Shown piece after piece: positions 18,033 through 25,925 of a stretch of DNA of 35,327 nt. The notes under the pieces were generated by a model. The model did no database searches. It worked only from the letters and a program-made list of their open reading frames with translations, and had not been told where the DNA came from. Position 1 is the stretch's first letter, and each line of letters begins with the position of its first letter. Made by a program: the position numbers and the translations under genes. Source of the DNA: Thermoplasmatales archaeon SM1-50 (lineage in GTDB: Archaea > Thermoplasmatota > E2 > DHVEG-1); the NCBI GenBank assembly GCA_001595945.1, contig LSSI01000073.1, positions 1 to 35,327 on the forward strand, read 5' to 3'.

Positions 18033-19229
18033 TTATTGTATTAAATCAAGAATAACTGACGCAAGTTCTTCTTTTTTTCCTTTCCGCCAAATAGCTTTTC
18101 CATTTTTCGAAAGAAGAAGAACCTCATTATGCTCACTTCTGAACCCAGTAAGCGTATTACCAACAGCACCGTTGAGATGATATTTTGTCAGAAGTTGTTG
18201 CGTTTTTCGTTTCACATCGGTCTTCCGATCTTCTGTTTTAAATGCAATGACACATGCATCCGGAGCTTTTAAACGGATTAGCTTAAGAACAACCGGTGCC
18301 TGGATACAATCAATCGAAAATTTCTTTTTACCTGAAGGAATCTTTCCTTTCTGTTTTTGTGGGATATAATTCGCAATCGCTGCACAGACAATGATACAAT
18401 CGTAACATTTCAATTTCTTATTTTTCAATAAATTAAGAAGATCACCGATCGTCTCGAAGCGTTTGAAAGGAATAAACGAAGGAACAGGTTCTGATGCAGA
18501 TCCGTACCACAGTTCCACCTGAGCACCTCGCTCAAAGGCATTGATACATAACGAGACCGCTGTTTTTCCAGAGCTACGATTCGTAAGCACCCGGATATCG
18601 TCAATTGGTTCAGCAGTCGCGCCACCAATGACAAGTATCTTTTTATTAAATAAATCTTGTTTTCCGATTGTCCGAATAACGACTTCCACGATCTCAGAAA
18701 CAGTAACAATCTTTGCCTTAGTGCCAGAAATGTTCGGATCAAGAAAGAGCACGCCATGGTTCTTGCAGATGTCAATATTTTTTTGAACAATTCGATGGTC
18801 ATACATCGACAGATGCATCGCAGGAACACAAAGGATCGGTACCCCTGAACCAATGGCAGTAGTAGCACAGGTAGTTACTGGTGTATCATCGATACCATGG
18901 GCAATCTTTGAGATTGTATTCGCGGTACAAGGGGAGATCAAAAGAAGATCAACAGGATCTGTCACCAGCCCGCACCAGGACACATGCTCCGTCTGACCTG
19001 AAAGTTGAATCACAGGAGTATTCCCAGAGGCAAATTCTAACGCATCAGGATGCAGAATTCTAGTCGCCGCTGGCGTCATGACCGGGTAGACAACCGCGCC
19101 ATGACGAATAAGCTCCCGAGCCAATTTAACACATTCAACCGCCGCGATACTCCCAGTCACCCCAAGAACAATGCGTTTATGAAGAAGTGTGTTATTTTTT
19201 TTCCCGCGTAATTCCTTTGCAGGATGCAT
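18033..19229 (-). CDS. coaBC: Phosphopantothenoylcysteine decarboxylase / phosphopantothenate-cysteine ligase
   Basis: 398 residues, bifunctional. The CoaC part (about 17-190) is a flavoprotein decarboxylase: IVLGVTGSIAAVE at the FMN site, catalytic His82 in EHVSW, Asn104 in SPCTANTISKIAHG (the PASANT-like motif) and AMHLSMYDH (substrate clamp region). The CoaB part (about 195-398) has GGATAEPIDDIRVLTNRSSGK, AAIANYIP and an AFKTE loop. It joins cysteine to 4'-phosphopantothenate and then decarboxylates the product. At the place of the bacterial active-site flap cysteine I see SGTKAKIV with no Cys, which I believe is usual in archaeal versions. The ATG is 18 bp after the USP stop. Confidence 0.93.
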   Translation of the reverse strand: MHPAKELRGKKNNTLLHKRIVLGVTGSIAAVECVKLARELIRHGAVVYPVMTPAATRILHPDALEFASGNTPVIQLSGQTEHVSWCGLVTDPVDLLLISPCTANTISKIAHGIDDTPVTTCATTAIGSGVPILCVPAMHLSMYDHRIVQKNIDICKNHGVLFLDPNISGTKAKIVTVSEIVEVVIRTIGKQDLFNKKILVIGGATAEPIDDIRVLTNRSSGKTAVSLCINAFERGAQVELWYGSASEPVPSFIPFKRFETIGDLLNLLKNKKLKCYDCIIVCAAIANYIPQKQKGKIPSGKKKFSIDCIQAPVVLKLIRLKAPDACVIAFKTEDRKTDVKRKTQQLLTKYHLNGAVGNTLTGFRSEHNEVLLLSKNGKAIWRKGKKEELASVILDLIQ

Positions 19230-19247
19230 TTCATCACAATTCTTTTT

Positions 19248-19688
19248 TCATCGTACGACCAGCACTGATCTGCTTGCATGGCGTACAACCTTGTCTGTTA
19301 CACTCCCAAGTAAAAATCTTCCCTCTTTACCGTACCCCTTATAACCGACAAGGATAATATCACTTTCATATTTTTTCGCAACAAGCAGAATCTCATCAGC
19401 AGGGTCACCTGCTTCAACTGCGATATCGACCTTACCTATTTTTCCTTCTAGATTTTTTGCGATTTTCCCAAGACTTTCCATTGCCTTTTCCTTAAAGTTC
19501 CCAGGGGTTACAACAGTACTTAAATCAATAGTTGGTAGCAGCATATTGGTAAATGTTGATTCAACTAATGCAGCAGGGATGACCGTTAGGATGACAAGTT
19601 CATCATCAGGAGTTGAACACTGAACTGCTACATCAATGGCCTTGGTTGAAGCTTCTGATCCGTCATAGGCGACAAGTAGTCGTTTCAT
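19248..19688 (-). CDS. Universal stress protein (UspA family)
   Basis: 146 residues, single USP domain. LLVAYDGSEASTKAIDVA opens the fold and the ATP-binding signature G-x2-G-x9-G(S/T) appears in GYKGYGKEGRFLLGSVTDKV near the C-terminus, so this is an ATP-binding type. USPs act as small nucleotide-dependent stress factors; no partner can be named. It lies 18 bp upstream of coaBC on the same strand, so it is probably in the same transcript. Confidence 0.9.
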   Translation of the reverse strand: MKRLLVAYDGSEASTKAIDVAVQCSTPDDELVILTVIPAALVESTFTNMLLPTIDLSTVVTPGNFKEKAMESLGKIAKNLEGKIGKVDIAVEAGDPADEILLVAKKYESDIILVGYKGYGKEGRFLLGSVTDKVVRHASRSVLVVR

Positions 19689-19821
19689 AATTCACCACAG
19701 TGCTGCTAGTAATGAGGAACTGACTAAAAAAGATTGTGTATTCTCTCTTTAGGCAAAATAAAAGGATATGACTTTAAAAAAACCGTGTAAGTATCTTTTC
19801 ATCTTGGGGAGCCGTTGAGAC

Positions 19822-20331
19822 TTATTTACATAAATATAAAAGAAAATCTGAAAGGGGTAGACCATTCTCCCAACGCATGATAAAATTCCCACTTTTACTT
19901 AGGGGAAGCTTTGGGAGTCGATTATGCAGAATCCTAGCTCGTCCTTCAAGATGATGAATCTCCATAGTGAATAACCGCCAGCAATCGCCACCATGGCCCT
20001 TCAATCGAAAACCATAGATTGGTAAAGTTTTTGTTTTCTCACATTCACGCTGCATTTTTTCCGCTTGTCGTTGCAATTTTCCATCAACACTACTGAAATG
20101 CAACTTGTCTGTATTACTTGCTTTAATTTCCATTAGAAAAGAAACATCTCCTCTAAGAGCGACTAGATCAACCCCAAATGAGCCTGCAGCTCGTACAACT
20201 ATAAAGGGCTTTTGCTTGGTAAGATAGTAATTTCCTTTCTCTAACGTAGTGCATGTCTTTGTCACCTTAGAAAGAATCTTTTCATCTCCCTCTAGAATAC
20301 CCTTTAATTCCCGTTCATACACACTGCTCAT
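19822..20331 (-). CDS. hjc: Holliday junction resolvase Hjc-type nuclease, with insertion
   Basis: 169 residues; typical Hjc proteins are about 120-140. The nuclease core has Glu8 (YERELKGIL), Asp55 (AAGSFGVDLVAL) and Glu68-x-Lys70 (FLMEIKAS). The 13-residue step from Asp to Glu equals that in Pyrococcus Hjc as I recall it. The distance from Glu8 to Asp55 is about 23 residues longer, from an insertion between the first helix and strand (about 16-42), and the C-terminus is also extended. Hjc cuts four-way DNA junctions symmetrically during recombination. It is divergent from the CBS protein (81 bp apart). Confidence 0.82.
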   Translation of the reverse strand: MSSVYERELKGILEGDEKILSKVTKTCTTLEKGNYYLTKQKPFIVVRAAGSFGVDLVALRGDVSFLMEIKASNTDKLHFSSVDGKLQRQAEKMQRECEKTKTLPIYGFRLKGHGGDCWRLFTMEIHHLEGRARILHNRLPKLPLSKSGNFIMRWENGLPLSDFLLYLCK

Positions 20332-20412
20332 ATGAAAAAGGTAAAATACCTCGTAATGTTTTAATGTTTGGGATTGGAGCTTTCAATCAATCAGTAATTT
20401 GGTGGATAGCAC

Positions 20413-20967
20413 ATGAGCAAAGATGTTCTGGTCAAAGAAATCATGAAGACAAAACTGGTGATTGTGCAACCATTTATGACGGTTTTAGAAGCAGCGCGAA
20501 TTATGAGAGACAACAAAATCGGTAATGTGATTATTTCTGAAAGAAACCATCCAATTGGAATACTGACCGAAAGCGATATTATCAGAAAGGTTGTCTGTGA
20601 AGCTAAAAACGCTTCTAATGTGCTTGTTGAAGAGGTCATGAGCAGCCCTATTGTTATCGCAGAGCCATACATTACCCTCCAAGAAGCTTTGAAAATCATG
20701 GGAAAGTCCAATATCAGAAGACTTCCCATTGTTGAAAACAACGAACTTGTTGGCATTATCACGCAACGTGACATTTCACGAATATCACCAGCATTAAGCG
20801 AAATCGCTTATGAATGGTCAAGCATAGAAACGAAAGACGAGAAATACGTACAAAGCCGGATATTTTCTGGAAAATGTGAGGATTGCAATACATTGTCAAC
20901 ACGTCTGAGAAGTATTGATGGCCGGTTACTCTGTGAAGATTGCATTGACGGTTTGAAGTATGAATAG
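20413..20967 (+). CDS. CBS-domain pair protein with C-terminal zinc ribbon
   Basis: 184 residues. Two CBS motifs form a Bateman module: about 5-62 (VKEIMKTKLVIVQPFMTVLEAA, IGILTESDIIRK) and 70-126 (VEEVMSSPIVIAEPYITLQEAL, LVGIITQRDISR). A linker follows, then a zinc-ribbon-like end with CEDC at 155-158 and CEDC at 174-177. Such modules sense adenine nucleotides; the ribbon suggests binding to a protein or nucleic acid. GGTGGAT precedes the ATG. It is followed 35 bp later by a four-CBS protein on the same strand. The function is unknown beyond nucleotide sensing. Confidence 0.88.
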   Translation: MSKDVLVKEIMKTKLVIVQPFMTVLEAARIMRDNKIGNVIISERNHPIGILTESDIIRKVVCEAKNASNVLVEEVMSSPIVIAEPYITLQEALKIMGKSNIRRLPIVENNELVGIITQRDISRISPALSEIAYEWSSIETKDEKYVQSRIFSGKCEDCNTLSTRLRSIDGRLLCEDCIDGLKYE

Positions 20968-21002
20968 TATTTTTTAAGAAATAGAATAGGAGGAAGACAG
21001 TG

Positions 21003-21782
21003 ATGAAAGTAAAAGAAATAATGACGACGAAAATAATTTCAGTAGATAAAGATGATAGCCTCAAACGTGTGCTGGATCTTATGAAAAAGAATGATATCAC
21101 GAAGATACCAGTTCTTGAGGAAAAAAAATTTTTTGGTCTTGTGACAGACAATGTGATTGCATATAAGCTTGGCTCGATTCGGAAGCGTGGCGTGACCGCG
21201 TCTCGTTTACACGCTTCATCTGTGACGGAGAAACTGGTAAAAACCATATCTCCTGAGGAGGAAGTAAAAAACATCTTAAAATCTGTTGGTGAGCCGGGAC
21301 CAACGATGCTTCCTGTCGTAGAGAAAGAAAAACTTGTTGGTGTAATAACAAAAGCTGATTTATTACCATTGGTGACAAGTAAAAAACAACTTCATTCTAT
21401 TATGCAAAAAAAAGTCCATGTCGTAAGTCTTGATGATAGGGTGGTTCATGCAAGACGGATTATGATAAGAGAAAATGTCGCTCGTCTGCCGGTTCTAGAG
21501 GATAAAAAACTTGTTGGGATCATCTCTGATATTGAGATTGCCTTAGCGTTTGCATTATTGAAAAAATCATATTCATTGGGGAGACAAAAGCATCATCTTG
21601 ACGAATTACTAATAAAGGATGTAATGCGTTCCTCGGTGGTTTGGTCAGATCCAACAATGAGCATTTTTAATGCAGCGCAATTAATGATGAATCATAACAT
21701 CGGAGCATTACCGCTGTTAGAAAACGATAAGCTCGTAGGAATGGTAACAAGAACAGATTTATTACGGACAATTGTGATGTAA
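21003..21782 (+). CDS. Four-CBS-domain protein
   Basis: 259 residues made only of four CBS motifs: about 1-55 (VKEIMTTKIISVDKDDSL), 70-128 (PGPTMLPVVEKEKLVGVITKADLL), 130-180 (MQKKVHVVSLDDRV, LVGIISDIEIA) and 203-259 (IKDVMRSSVVWSDP, LVGMVTRTDLLR). This makes two Bateman modules, probably binding ATP/AMP-like ligands. AGGAGGA (20988-20994) is 8 bases before ATG 21003 and only 5 before GTG 21000, so ATG 21003 is preferred. It probably forms one transcript with the CBS-zinc ribbon gene upstream. Confidence 0.88.
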   Translation: MKVKEIMTTKIISVDKDDSLKRVLDLMKKNDITKIPVLEEKKFFGLVTDNVIAYKLGSIRKRGVTASRLHASSVTEKLVKTISPEEEVKNILKSVGEPGPTMLPVVEKEKLVGVITKADLLPLVTSKKQLHSIMQKKVHVVSLDDRVVHARRIMIRENVARLPVLEDKKLVGIISDIEIALAFALLKKSYSLGRQKHHLDELLIKDVMRSSVVWSDPTMSIFNAAQLMMNHNIGALPLLENDKLVGMVTRTDLLRTIVM

Positions 21783-21816
21783 AAAGCTTAAAGTAACCAA
21801 GACGATTTACTATTGC

Positions 21817-22206
21817 ATGGCTTATCATATCCCCTCTGATAATGAGGTCCGTGGTGCGGTGCGCAAGGTTTTTCAGAAGTATCATACAGTGACATCACAA
21901 CATAAATTAAAAAAATTCGTGGAAAAGGAGCTACGTACAAAAAAAAATAAGTTCCATGTTAGTGTGCAGAGATTAAGAATGCTTGTTATAAATAGCGGTT
22001 TAGCCCATGTTGAGATCCGTACAAGAGAAGGAAATCCAGATAAGATTCTCCATAAGTGCCCGGTCTGTGGAGGGTCGTTACAGCGAGTGAAGAATCAGAC
22101 GATTTATGGTGGTGAGGTAACCTTAGAGTTCCGATGCGACGTCTGCGGGTATTGGACAGGTAAGAAAAAGAAGATACCAACGTTGTATGTATTTCACCCG
22201 AAGTAA
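21817..22206 (+). CDS. Winged-helix/Zn-ribbon protein (COG3364-like)
   Basis: 129 residues. The N-terminal half (about 8-66; VRGAVRKVFQKYHTVTSQHKL then VSVQRLRMLVINSGL) looks like a helix-turn-helix. The C-terminal half is a zinc ribbon with Cys81/Cys84 (CPVCGG) and Cys107/Cys110 (CDVCGYW). The pair matches an uncharacterised archaeal family, which I recall as COG3364. DNA or RNA binding is likely; no target is known. It starts 34 bp after the four-CBS gene. A T-run follows the stop. Confidence 0.85.
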   Translation: MAYHIPSDNEVRGAVRKVFQKYHTVTSQHKLKKFVEKELRTKKNKFHVSVQRLRMLVINSGLAHVEIRTREGNPDKILHKCPVCGGSLQRVKNQTIYGGEVTLEFRCDVCGYWTGKKKKIPTLYVFHPK

Positions 22207-22210
22207 GATG

Positions 22211-22217
22211 CTTTTTT
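22211..22217 (+). terminator. Poly-T run after the Zn-ribbon gene
   Basis: Seven T residues follow within about ten bases of the TAA at 22204-22206. This fits an archaeal oligo-T terminator closing the CBS/Zn-ribbon gene group. Confidence 0.35.
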
Positions 22218-22439
22218 TAATTAAAACAAATATTTTAATGATGTTTTTTATGTCATCCGTGATAGCATATAGGAAAAAATTTTAGGTAAAAATCCTCAAA
22301 CTTTTGAAGAACCACAAGTACCAGAACAGAAATTATATTATGTAATCTTGTCAACAGATCTGCCAAAATAGTAACTATTGATTTTTTAAAATGTTGTTTG
22401 TATTACATAATATCAAATATAAAAATATGGAGAAAAAAA

Positions 22440-22889
22440 TTAGGATTCTTTTTTTCTTTTACGAATCTCTTCATGTAATCTTGATATATCACTTTCTAGT
22501 TGCATTAAACCAAGATCCACACCCATTTCTTTAATGATATTGAGATGATCGTCACTGAGTTTATTGCGTATTTCTTTTATGAAAAAATGTCCAGCATTAT
22601 CCCCCAGTGAGCGATTCATAGAATCGATAATGGAATAAATCGCTCTTCCTAACTGGATCGGTGGAACGGTATTAATTTCAGACATGACAGTAATAAAATC
22701 GCCTGTGTCTTCCTTATAAAAATTATTGTTGATGCGAACATGTTTTAAAAATTTATATTGCGTTTCTAAATGTTTCATAAGATCTTCAATGGTCATAACC
22801 GTATAAGGGAGATCGGTTTTTCTACTCGAAATCGAAATTAGTGTTCGTAATACGCTTTTCATAATTTCTGATTTTTCTGTCAACGGCAT
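22440..22889 (-). CDS. Stand-alone copy of the repeat domain found in the 8090 protein
   Basis: 149 residues: a single domain plus a charged C-terminal tail. It aligns along its whole length with each repeat of the 8090-9304 protein. It has the opening helix (IMKSVLRTLISISSRKT), Y.FLKHVRINN, MSEINTV, GRAIYSIIDSMNRSLG, then AGHFFIKEIRNKLS and MGVDLGLMQL. It is closest to repeat 1 (AGYFFIRETREKIG, MDVDLTFMQS). The tail (about 130-149) is a charged coiled-coil-like helix. No function is known to me. The gene stands alone and is convergent to the Zn-ribbon gene. The separation from the kinase cluster shows the domain is a free-standing unit. Confidence 0.82.
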   Translation of the reverse strand: MPLTEKSEIMKSVLRTLISISSRKTDLPYTVMTIEDLMKHLETQYKFLKHVRINNNFYKEDTGDFITVMSEINTVPPIQLGRAIYSIIDSMNRSLGDNAGHFFIKEIRNKLSDDHLNIIKEMGVDLGLMQLESDISRLHEEIRKRKKES

Positions 22890-23075
22890 ATCCCATCTCT
22901 CGTCGATAATTTATAATTTTTTGCAATTAGGCGCAATAATTGATGAAACATATATATTAAAATCTTTGCTGAATGTATGCAACAGTGATTGTTTCGGCAT
23001 GTGGCTCTTTGAATTCATGAAATAGGTTTTTTGTTATAAGATATTGCATATCCGACAAAAAAAATGATTAATGGA

Positions 23076-23612
23076 TTATTTTTTCTTGATTTGTTTTTTA
23101 AACATCAAAGCGAAAAGTGCCATAAGAAGAATGATTATTTCAAAACCAGGTGTCGAGGTCGTGGTTTTACCATTTGCGATGGTTAAAGTATATACATAAA
23201 AACCAGAGTTAGTAGAATCTTGGTTAACATAATGGGATGCTGGTCCAAAGCTTATATTGAGAGGTACATCCCCAGAAAGTATCGTTGGCCAGTTTTCAAA
23301 AACAAAGGTTTTTTCCTCATTTGGTTGCAAAGAATAGCTCAGAGGCTGCATCGTAAGATTCCCGCTCCCTTCAGGTTCTTGGAATTTTACAGAAATGGCT
23401 GATGAAATAGTATCACCCGTGTTACATAATAGAACACGAATCCTATATTCTCGTATGATTGTTTCTCCTACAGGAGGACGGATTTTTATCAACTCCACAG
23501 ACACATCCTTGATTGAGACATTTGATTGGGCAACACACACTGGATTAAGAAGGAGAATAAAACATATACTACCCAGAAGCTCTATTATTAATAACCTTAT
23601 ATTTGATTTCAT
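23076..23612 (-). CDS. Surface protein with PGF-CTERM archaeosortase signal
   Basis: 178 residues from ATG 23612, chosen because GGTGAGG sits 6 bases before it; an upstream in-frame ATG (23636) lacks a site. A hydrophobic signal sequence covers about 5-30. A single CARDB-like beta domain follows (about 35-145; VSIKDVSVELIKIRPP, RVLLCNTGDT, SLQPNEEKTFVFENW). The C-terminus is a sorting signal: a TTTSTPGFE motif, a hydrophobic helix (IIILLMALFALMF) and a basic tail KKQIKKK. This is the PGF-CTERM pattern processed by archaeosortase A. The protein is therefore probably lipid-anchored on the surface. A TATA-like ATTTAAATA lies about 37-45 bases upstream. Its role is unknown. Confidence 0.85.
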   Translation of the reverse strand: MKSNIRLLIIELLGSICFILLLNPVCVAQSNVSIKDVSVELIKIRPPVGETIIREYRIRVLLCNTGDTISSAISVKFQEPEGSGNLTMQPLSYSLQPNEEKTFVFENWPTILSGDVPLNISFGPASHYVNQDSTNSGFYVYTLTIANGKTTTSTPGFEIIILLMALFALMFKKQIKKK

Positions 23613-23988
23613 ATGATGCCTCACCATAACGTGCAATTAAAAGTAATGTATTTAAATTTCATCCTACAATAGAAAACACCCCGTATTATAAAAATCCTGA
23701 TTTAAATACTTCAATGTTCTTAACCATCAGTCCATACATTGTATATAAAATAGAAAAAGGAAAGATTTAAGAGTAACGATATTAGCAGAATGGGGATACA
23801 AAAAGGTATTGTAGTTTTGGACAGAGATCCAAAGATACCGAATCATCATACAAGAAATACAATTGTCATCAGAGCTTTTCATTATCCAAATAGATGATTT
23901 ATAACACGATACGAAAGTGTATATCGTCCGGGCGGAAAAAAATCAAGTAATAAGAATGTTTGAAGTAAAAAAAAGACCTACTTTGAAT
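23613..23988. other. Intergenic region, 376 bp
   Basis: It contains the promoter of the PGF-CTERM gene (minus strand, around 23649-23657). One ATG-started frame of 35 codons (23790-23897) lacks a ribosome site and family features, so I do not call it. A GC-richer patch (GTCCGGGCGG) near 23927-23936 stands out but I cannot explain it. Confidence 0.4.
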
Positions 23989-24348
23989 TTAGAACCTTTT
24001 CTTGTTATCTCGCAAACCTTCAACTATTTGCTTACCGAAATCGGTAAGTCTATATAATTTTATATCTCGATGTTTTCCTCCATCGATTTGTTCAACGAGC
24101 TGTAAACTGATAAGAGATTCATCGTCACGATATCTGGAGTTCATGCCACGGATAGCACCAATCACATTGGTTGGTGTGGTTTTTACGCTAAAGGCTATCT
24201 CAGAGGTGTAACTCCCACTCGGACTAATCTCAAACAGATACTCAGCTATTTTTTTCCGTACGCTACTTCTCCGAAGTGACCTGATAATAAGAGGCTTTAG
24301 TATCTCTGGAGAAATCGCTGCTTTTGTTTCACTCTGCATCCCATCCAC
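23989..24348 (-). CDS. Winged-helix transcriptional regulator
   Basis: 119 residues. A helix-turn-helix lies at about 24-70: RRSSVRKKIAEYLFEISPSG then YTSEIAFSVKTTPTNVIGAI, followed by a wing with LQLVEQIDGGKHRDIKLYRLTDFG. This is the pattern of small archaeal wHTH proteins common in Thermoplasmata and methanogens. It probably represses or activates nearby genes; no target can be named. It is on the same strand as the PGF-CTERM gene, 377 bp upstream of it. ATG 24348 or the internal ATG 24339 may be the start. Confidence 0.8.
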   Translation of the reverse strand: MDGMQSETKAAISPEILKPLIIRSLRRSSVRKKIAEYLFEISPSGSYTSEIAFSVKTTPTNVIGAIRGMNSRYRDDESLISLQLVEQIDGGKHRDIKLYRLTDFGKQIVEGLRDNKKRF

Positions 24349-24646
24349 GAAATCAATATAGCGAATCGCATCGTAATTAATAAGCTAATCGATTTAAAAT
24401 AAAAAAAAATGGACCAGGCCGGGCCCCCACTGACCTATAAGATATTTTTACTTTCGTTTGAAAGCACTTTTTTGACCAAACCAAAGTTAAGTTCTTTCTT
24501 ACTAAAAGCCTTCTTTTTTTCTTTTTTTGTAATCACTGTCAAACTTGATGAAGATGGCGAGATCCCGATGCGACAGGTTTTGTTCAATAGCATGAATTTT
24601 GCTGTGACTTTAGCATCGAATCAAAAGAGAGATATTTCAGGGTGGT
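24349..24646. other. Left edge of a gene-poor, possibly acquired stretch
   Basis: It begins with the regulator's upstream region, then a poly-A run and an isolated GC-rich patch (24411-24435) that resembles a tRNA 3' end. From 24409 one frame stays open for 94 codons (to 24693). Its second half (VKLDEDGEIPMRQVLFNS) looks protein-like, but its first half is translated poly-T and the tRNA-like patch. It may be the remnant of a gene; I do not call it. Confidence 0.35.
24410..24423. repeat. Degenerate copy of the tRNA-Val 3' end (possible attachment site)
   Basis: TGGACCAGGCCGGG matches the tRNA-Val 3' terminus at 27992-28005 (TGGGCCAGGCCGGA) at 12 of 14 positions and in the same orientation. 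GC-rich words of this length are rare in the surrounding AT-rich DNA. If real, it and the tRNA copy bracket about 3.6 kb containing the recombinase fragment. The match is short, so chance cannot be excluded. Confidence 0.35.
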
Positions 24647-24961
24647 ATGAGCAAACTGGCAAAGAAACTCCTGCTGAAAATAAAGGATGTTGATAAACAA
24701 TACGATTTTTTTATGTACACAATATTTTTTCCTATTATATATGTAATACGTATGTTATTTACATTGAAAATAATGCTAGATATTCTTCCTGTTGCTTTCC
24801 TTACCCTCTGTTGCCGAAAATTATACTGGAATCGGCAAACCTTTATACGTGGTTGATTTACCCATCCCTTACAAAATGGGTACGTTTCCATAATCGGATT
24901 AATAGGAGGGGTTTTTGTTCCGATTTTGGGAACATTAGACAGTTGGTACTGGGGAGAATAG
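24647..24961 (+). pseudogene. Small membrane protein gene interrupted by one in-frame TGA
   Basis: The frame starts at ATG 24647 and meets TGA at 24854-24856 after 69 residues. In the same frame it continues with plausible protein (FTHPLQNGYVSIIGLIGG, then VFVPILGTLDSWYWGE) to TAG at 24959-24961, 104 residues in all. Hydrophobic stretches lie at about 26-42 (FFPIIYVIRMLF) and 78-92. I do not recognise a family. A single nonsense change is the simplest reading; sequencing error or recoding are alternatives. Confidence 0.4.
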
Positions 24962-24973
24962 ATAAGCTCTGAG

Positions 24974-25153
24974 ATGGATTGGTTTTTCTTCATAATTTTT
25001 TTTATTGTCAGTCTCATTGGATTAACTCCTGGTTTCAAATCAAAAGAAAAGGATTTTTTTGGCTATTATGCTATACTAATCGGTTTTATTGATATTCTGT
25101 ATAATGGTTTTTTCTTCTTTTTCGGTCTTGGAGCTTTTATTGAGACTCATTAA
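24974..25153 (+). CDS. Very small two-helix membrane protein (59 residues)
   Basis: An ATG-started frame with two clear membrane helices: about 3-18 (WFFFIIFFIVSLIGLT) and 32-55 (YAILIGFIDILYNGF, then FFFFGLGAF), joined by a short charged loop (FKSKEKDFFG). The protein is too short for most gene callers. No good ribosome site is visible and the DNA is T-rich, which favours chance hydrophobic frames, but the helix-charged loop-helix layout is gene-like. It follows the TGA-interrupted membrane frame by 12 bases in the same direction, so the two could have been one transcript. Function unknown. Confidence 0.4.
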   Translation: MDWFFFIIFFIVSLIGLTPGFKSKEKDFFGYYAILIGFIDILYNGFFFFFGLGAFIETH

Positions 25154-25594
25154 ATCGTGTAACTGCGTTCCCACCCTGTTTTATTTTATTTTTATTGGTC
25201 CCAAACATTTAAATGAAACCATCTTTTAATTGATAAATAACCTGTCGGGGCTAAAGTTTTCTTTCTCCCATTGAAAATCTTAAAAAATGACCTAAAAACG
25301 AGTTTGTTGAATCGTATACATTACTCTTTCTTTTTTCTTTTTTTTCTATTCCAAATAGAACTTTGCCAGAATCTCCCTTTTCCATTTCCTGATTTTTCTC
25401 GTCCGTGGGAATCCAAGGTGATAGAATGATGAAAATTTCTTTTTTTTATACACACATTACACACATAAAACTTTCTATTTATATAAGTAGTATGGTTCCT
25501 CGTTTACATTTTTTAGGCATTAAACAAGAACCAACGGGATACTTTGAAAAAGAGGAAGTGTATCAAAATATGTTATAATAATCTGTCTAAACCG
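25154..25594. other. AT-rich intergenic region, 441 bp
   Basis: I find no gene. There are long T-rich runs and one strong orphan TATA box (TTTATATAAG, 25478-25487) that fits no called gene. The only frame after it (28 codons from 25492) starts before the expected transcription start. Confidence 0.45.
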
Positions 25595-25786
25595 CTATTT
25601 TGTTGGTGAATTTACTTTTTGGATATAGATGGAATTATTTTTAAAGACAATCCAGCGAAGTTTTTCACCATCCTTTAATTTAAGATTTTCTACCACTTCA
25701 GCTGGGACCGTGATTCTTCTCCGCGATCCACGAATGGTTATTGCCGTTTCATTTATCGATTTGACTTTATCTAAATCAACTTTCAT
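25595..25786 (-). CDS. AbrB/SpoVT-like DNA-binding protein
   Basis: 63 residues from ATG 25786; an in-frame TTG at 25801 would add five. The swapped-hairpin AbrB fold is readable in ITIRGSRRRITVPAEVVENLKLKDGEKLRWIVF and ends in a final strand IYIQKV. Such proteins dimerise and bind DNA as transition regulators or as antitoxins. No toxin gene lies beside it, so a stand-alone regulator is more likely. It lies inside the putative integrated stretch. Confidence 0.8.
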   Translation of the reverse strand: MKVDLDKVKSINETAITIRGSRRRITVPAEVVENLKLKDGEKLRWIVFKNNSIYIQKVNSPTK

Positions 25787-25925
25787 ATGCTGTACTCTCA
25801 AGCACTAAACGAAAAAGGTACCATAAAAAGTTTGTTATTTTTTCAATACTTGTTGGTAAAAATAGTGGTTCACGTCAATTAATTTTTTTGTTAAAAAATC
25901 CTTACTTTGATGTATTCACTCTATT

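Noticed and set aside
23790-23897. 35-codon plus-strand frame between the PGF-CTERM and regulator genes
   Set aside because: It is short, lacks a ribosome site and shows no recognisable features.
24409-24693. 94-codon plus-strand frame starting in the tRNA-like patch
   Set aside because: The first third is translated tRNA-like and T-rich sequence, there is no ribosome site, and no family is visible. The second half might be a gene remnant but cannot be supported.
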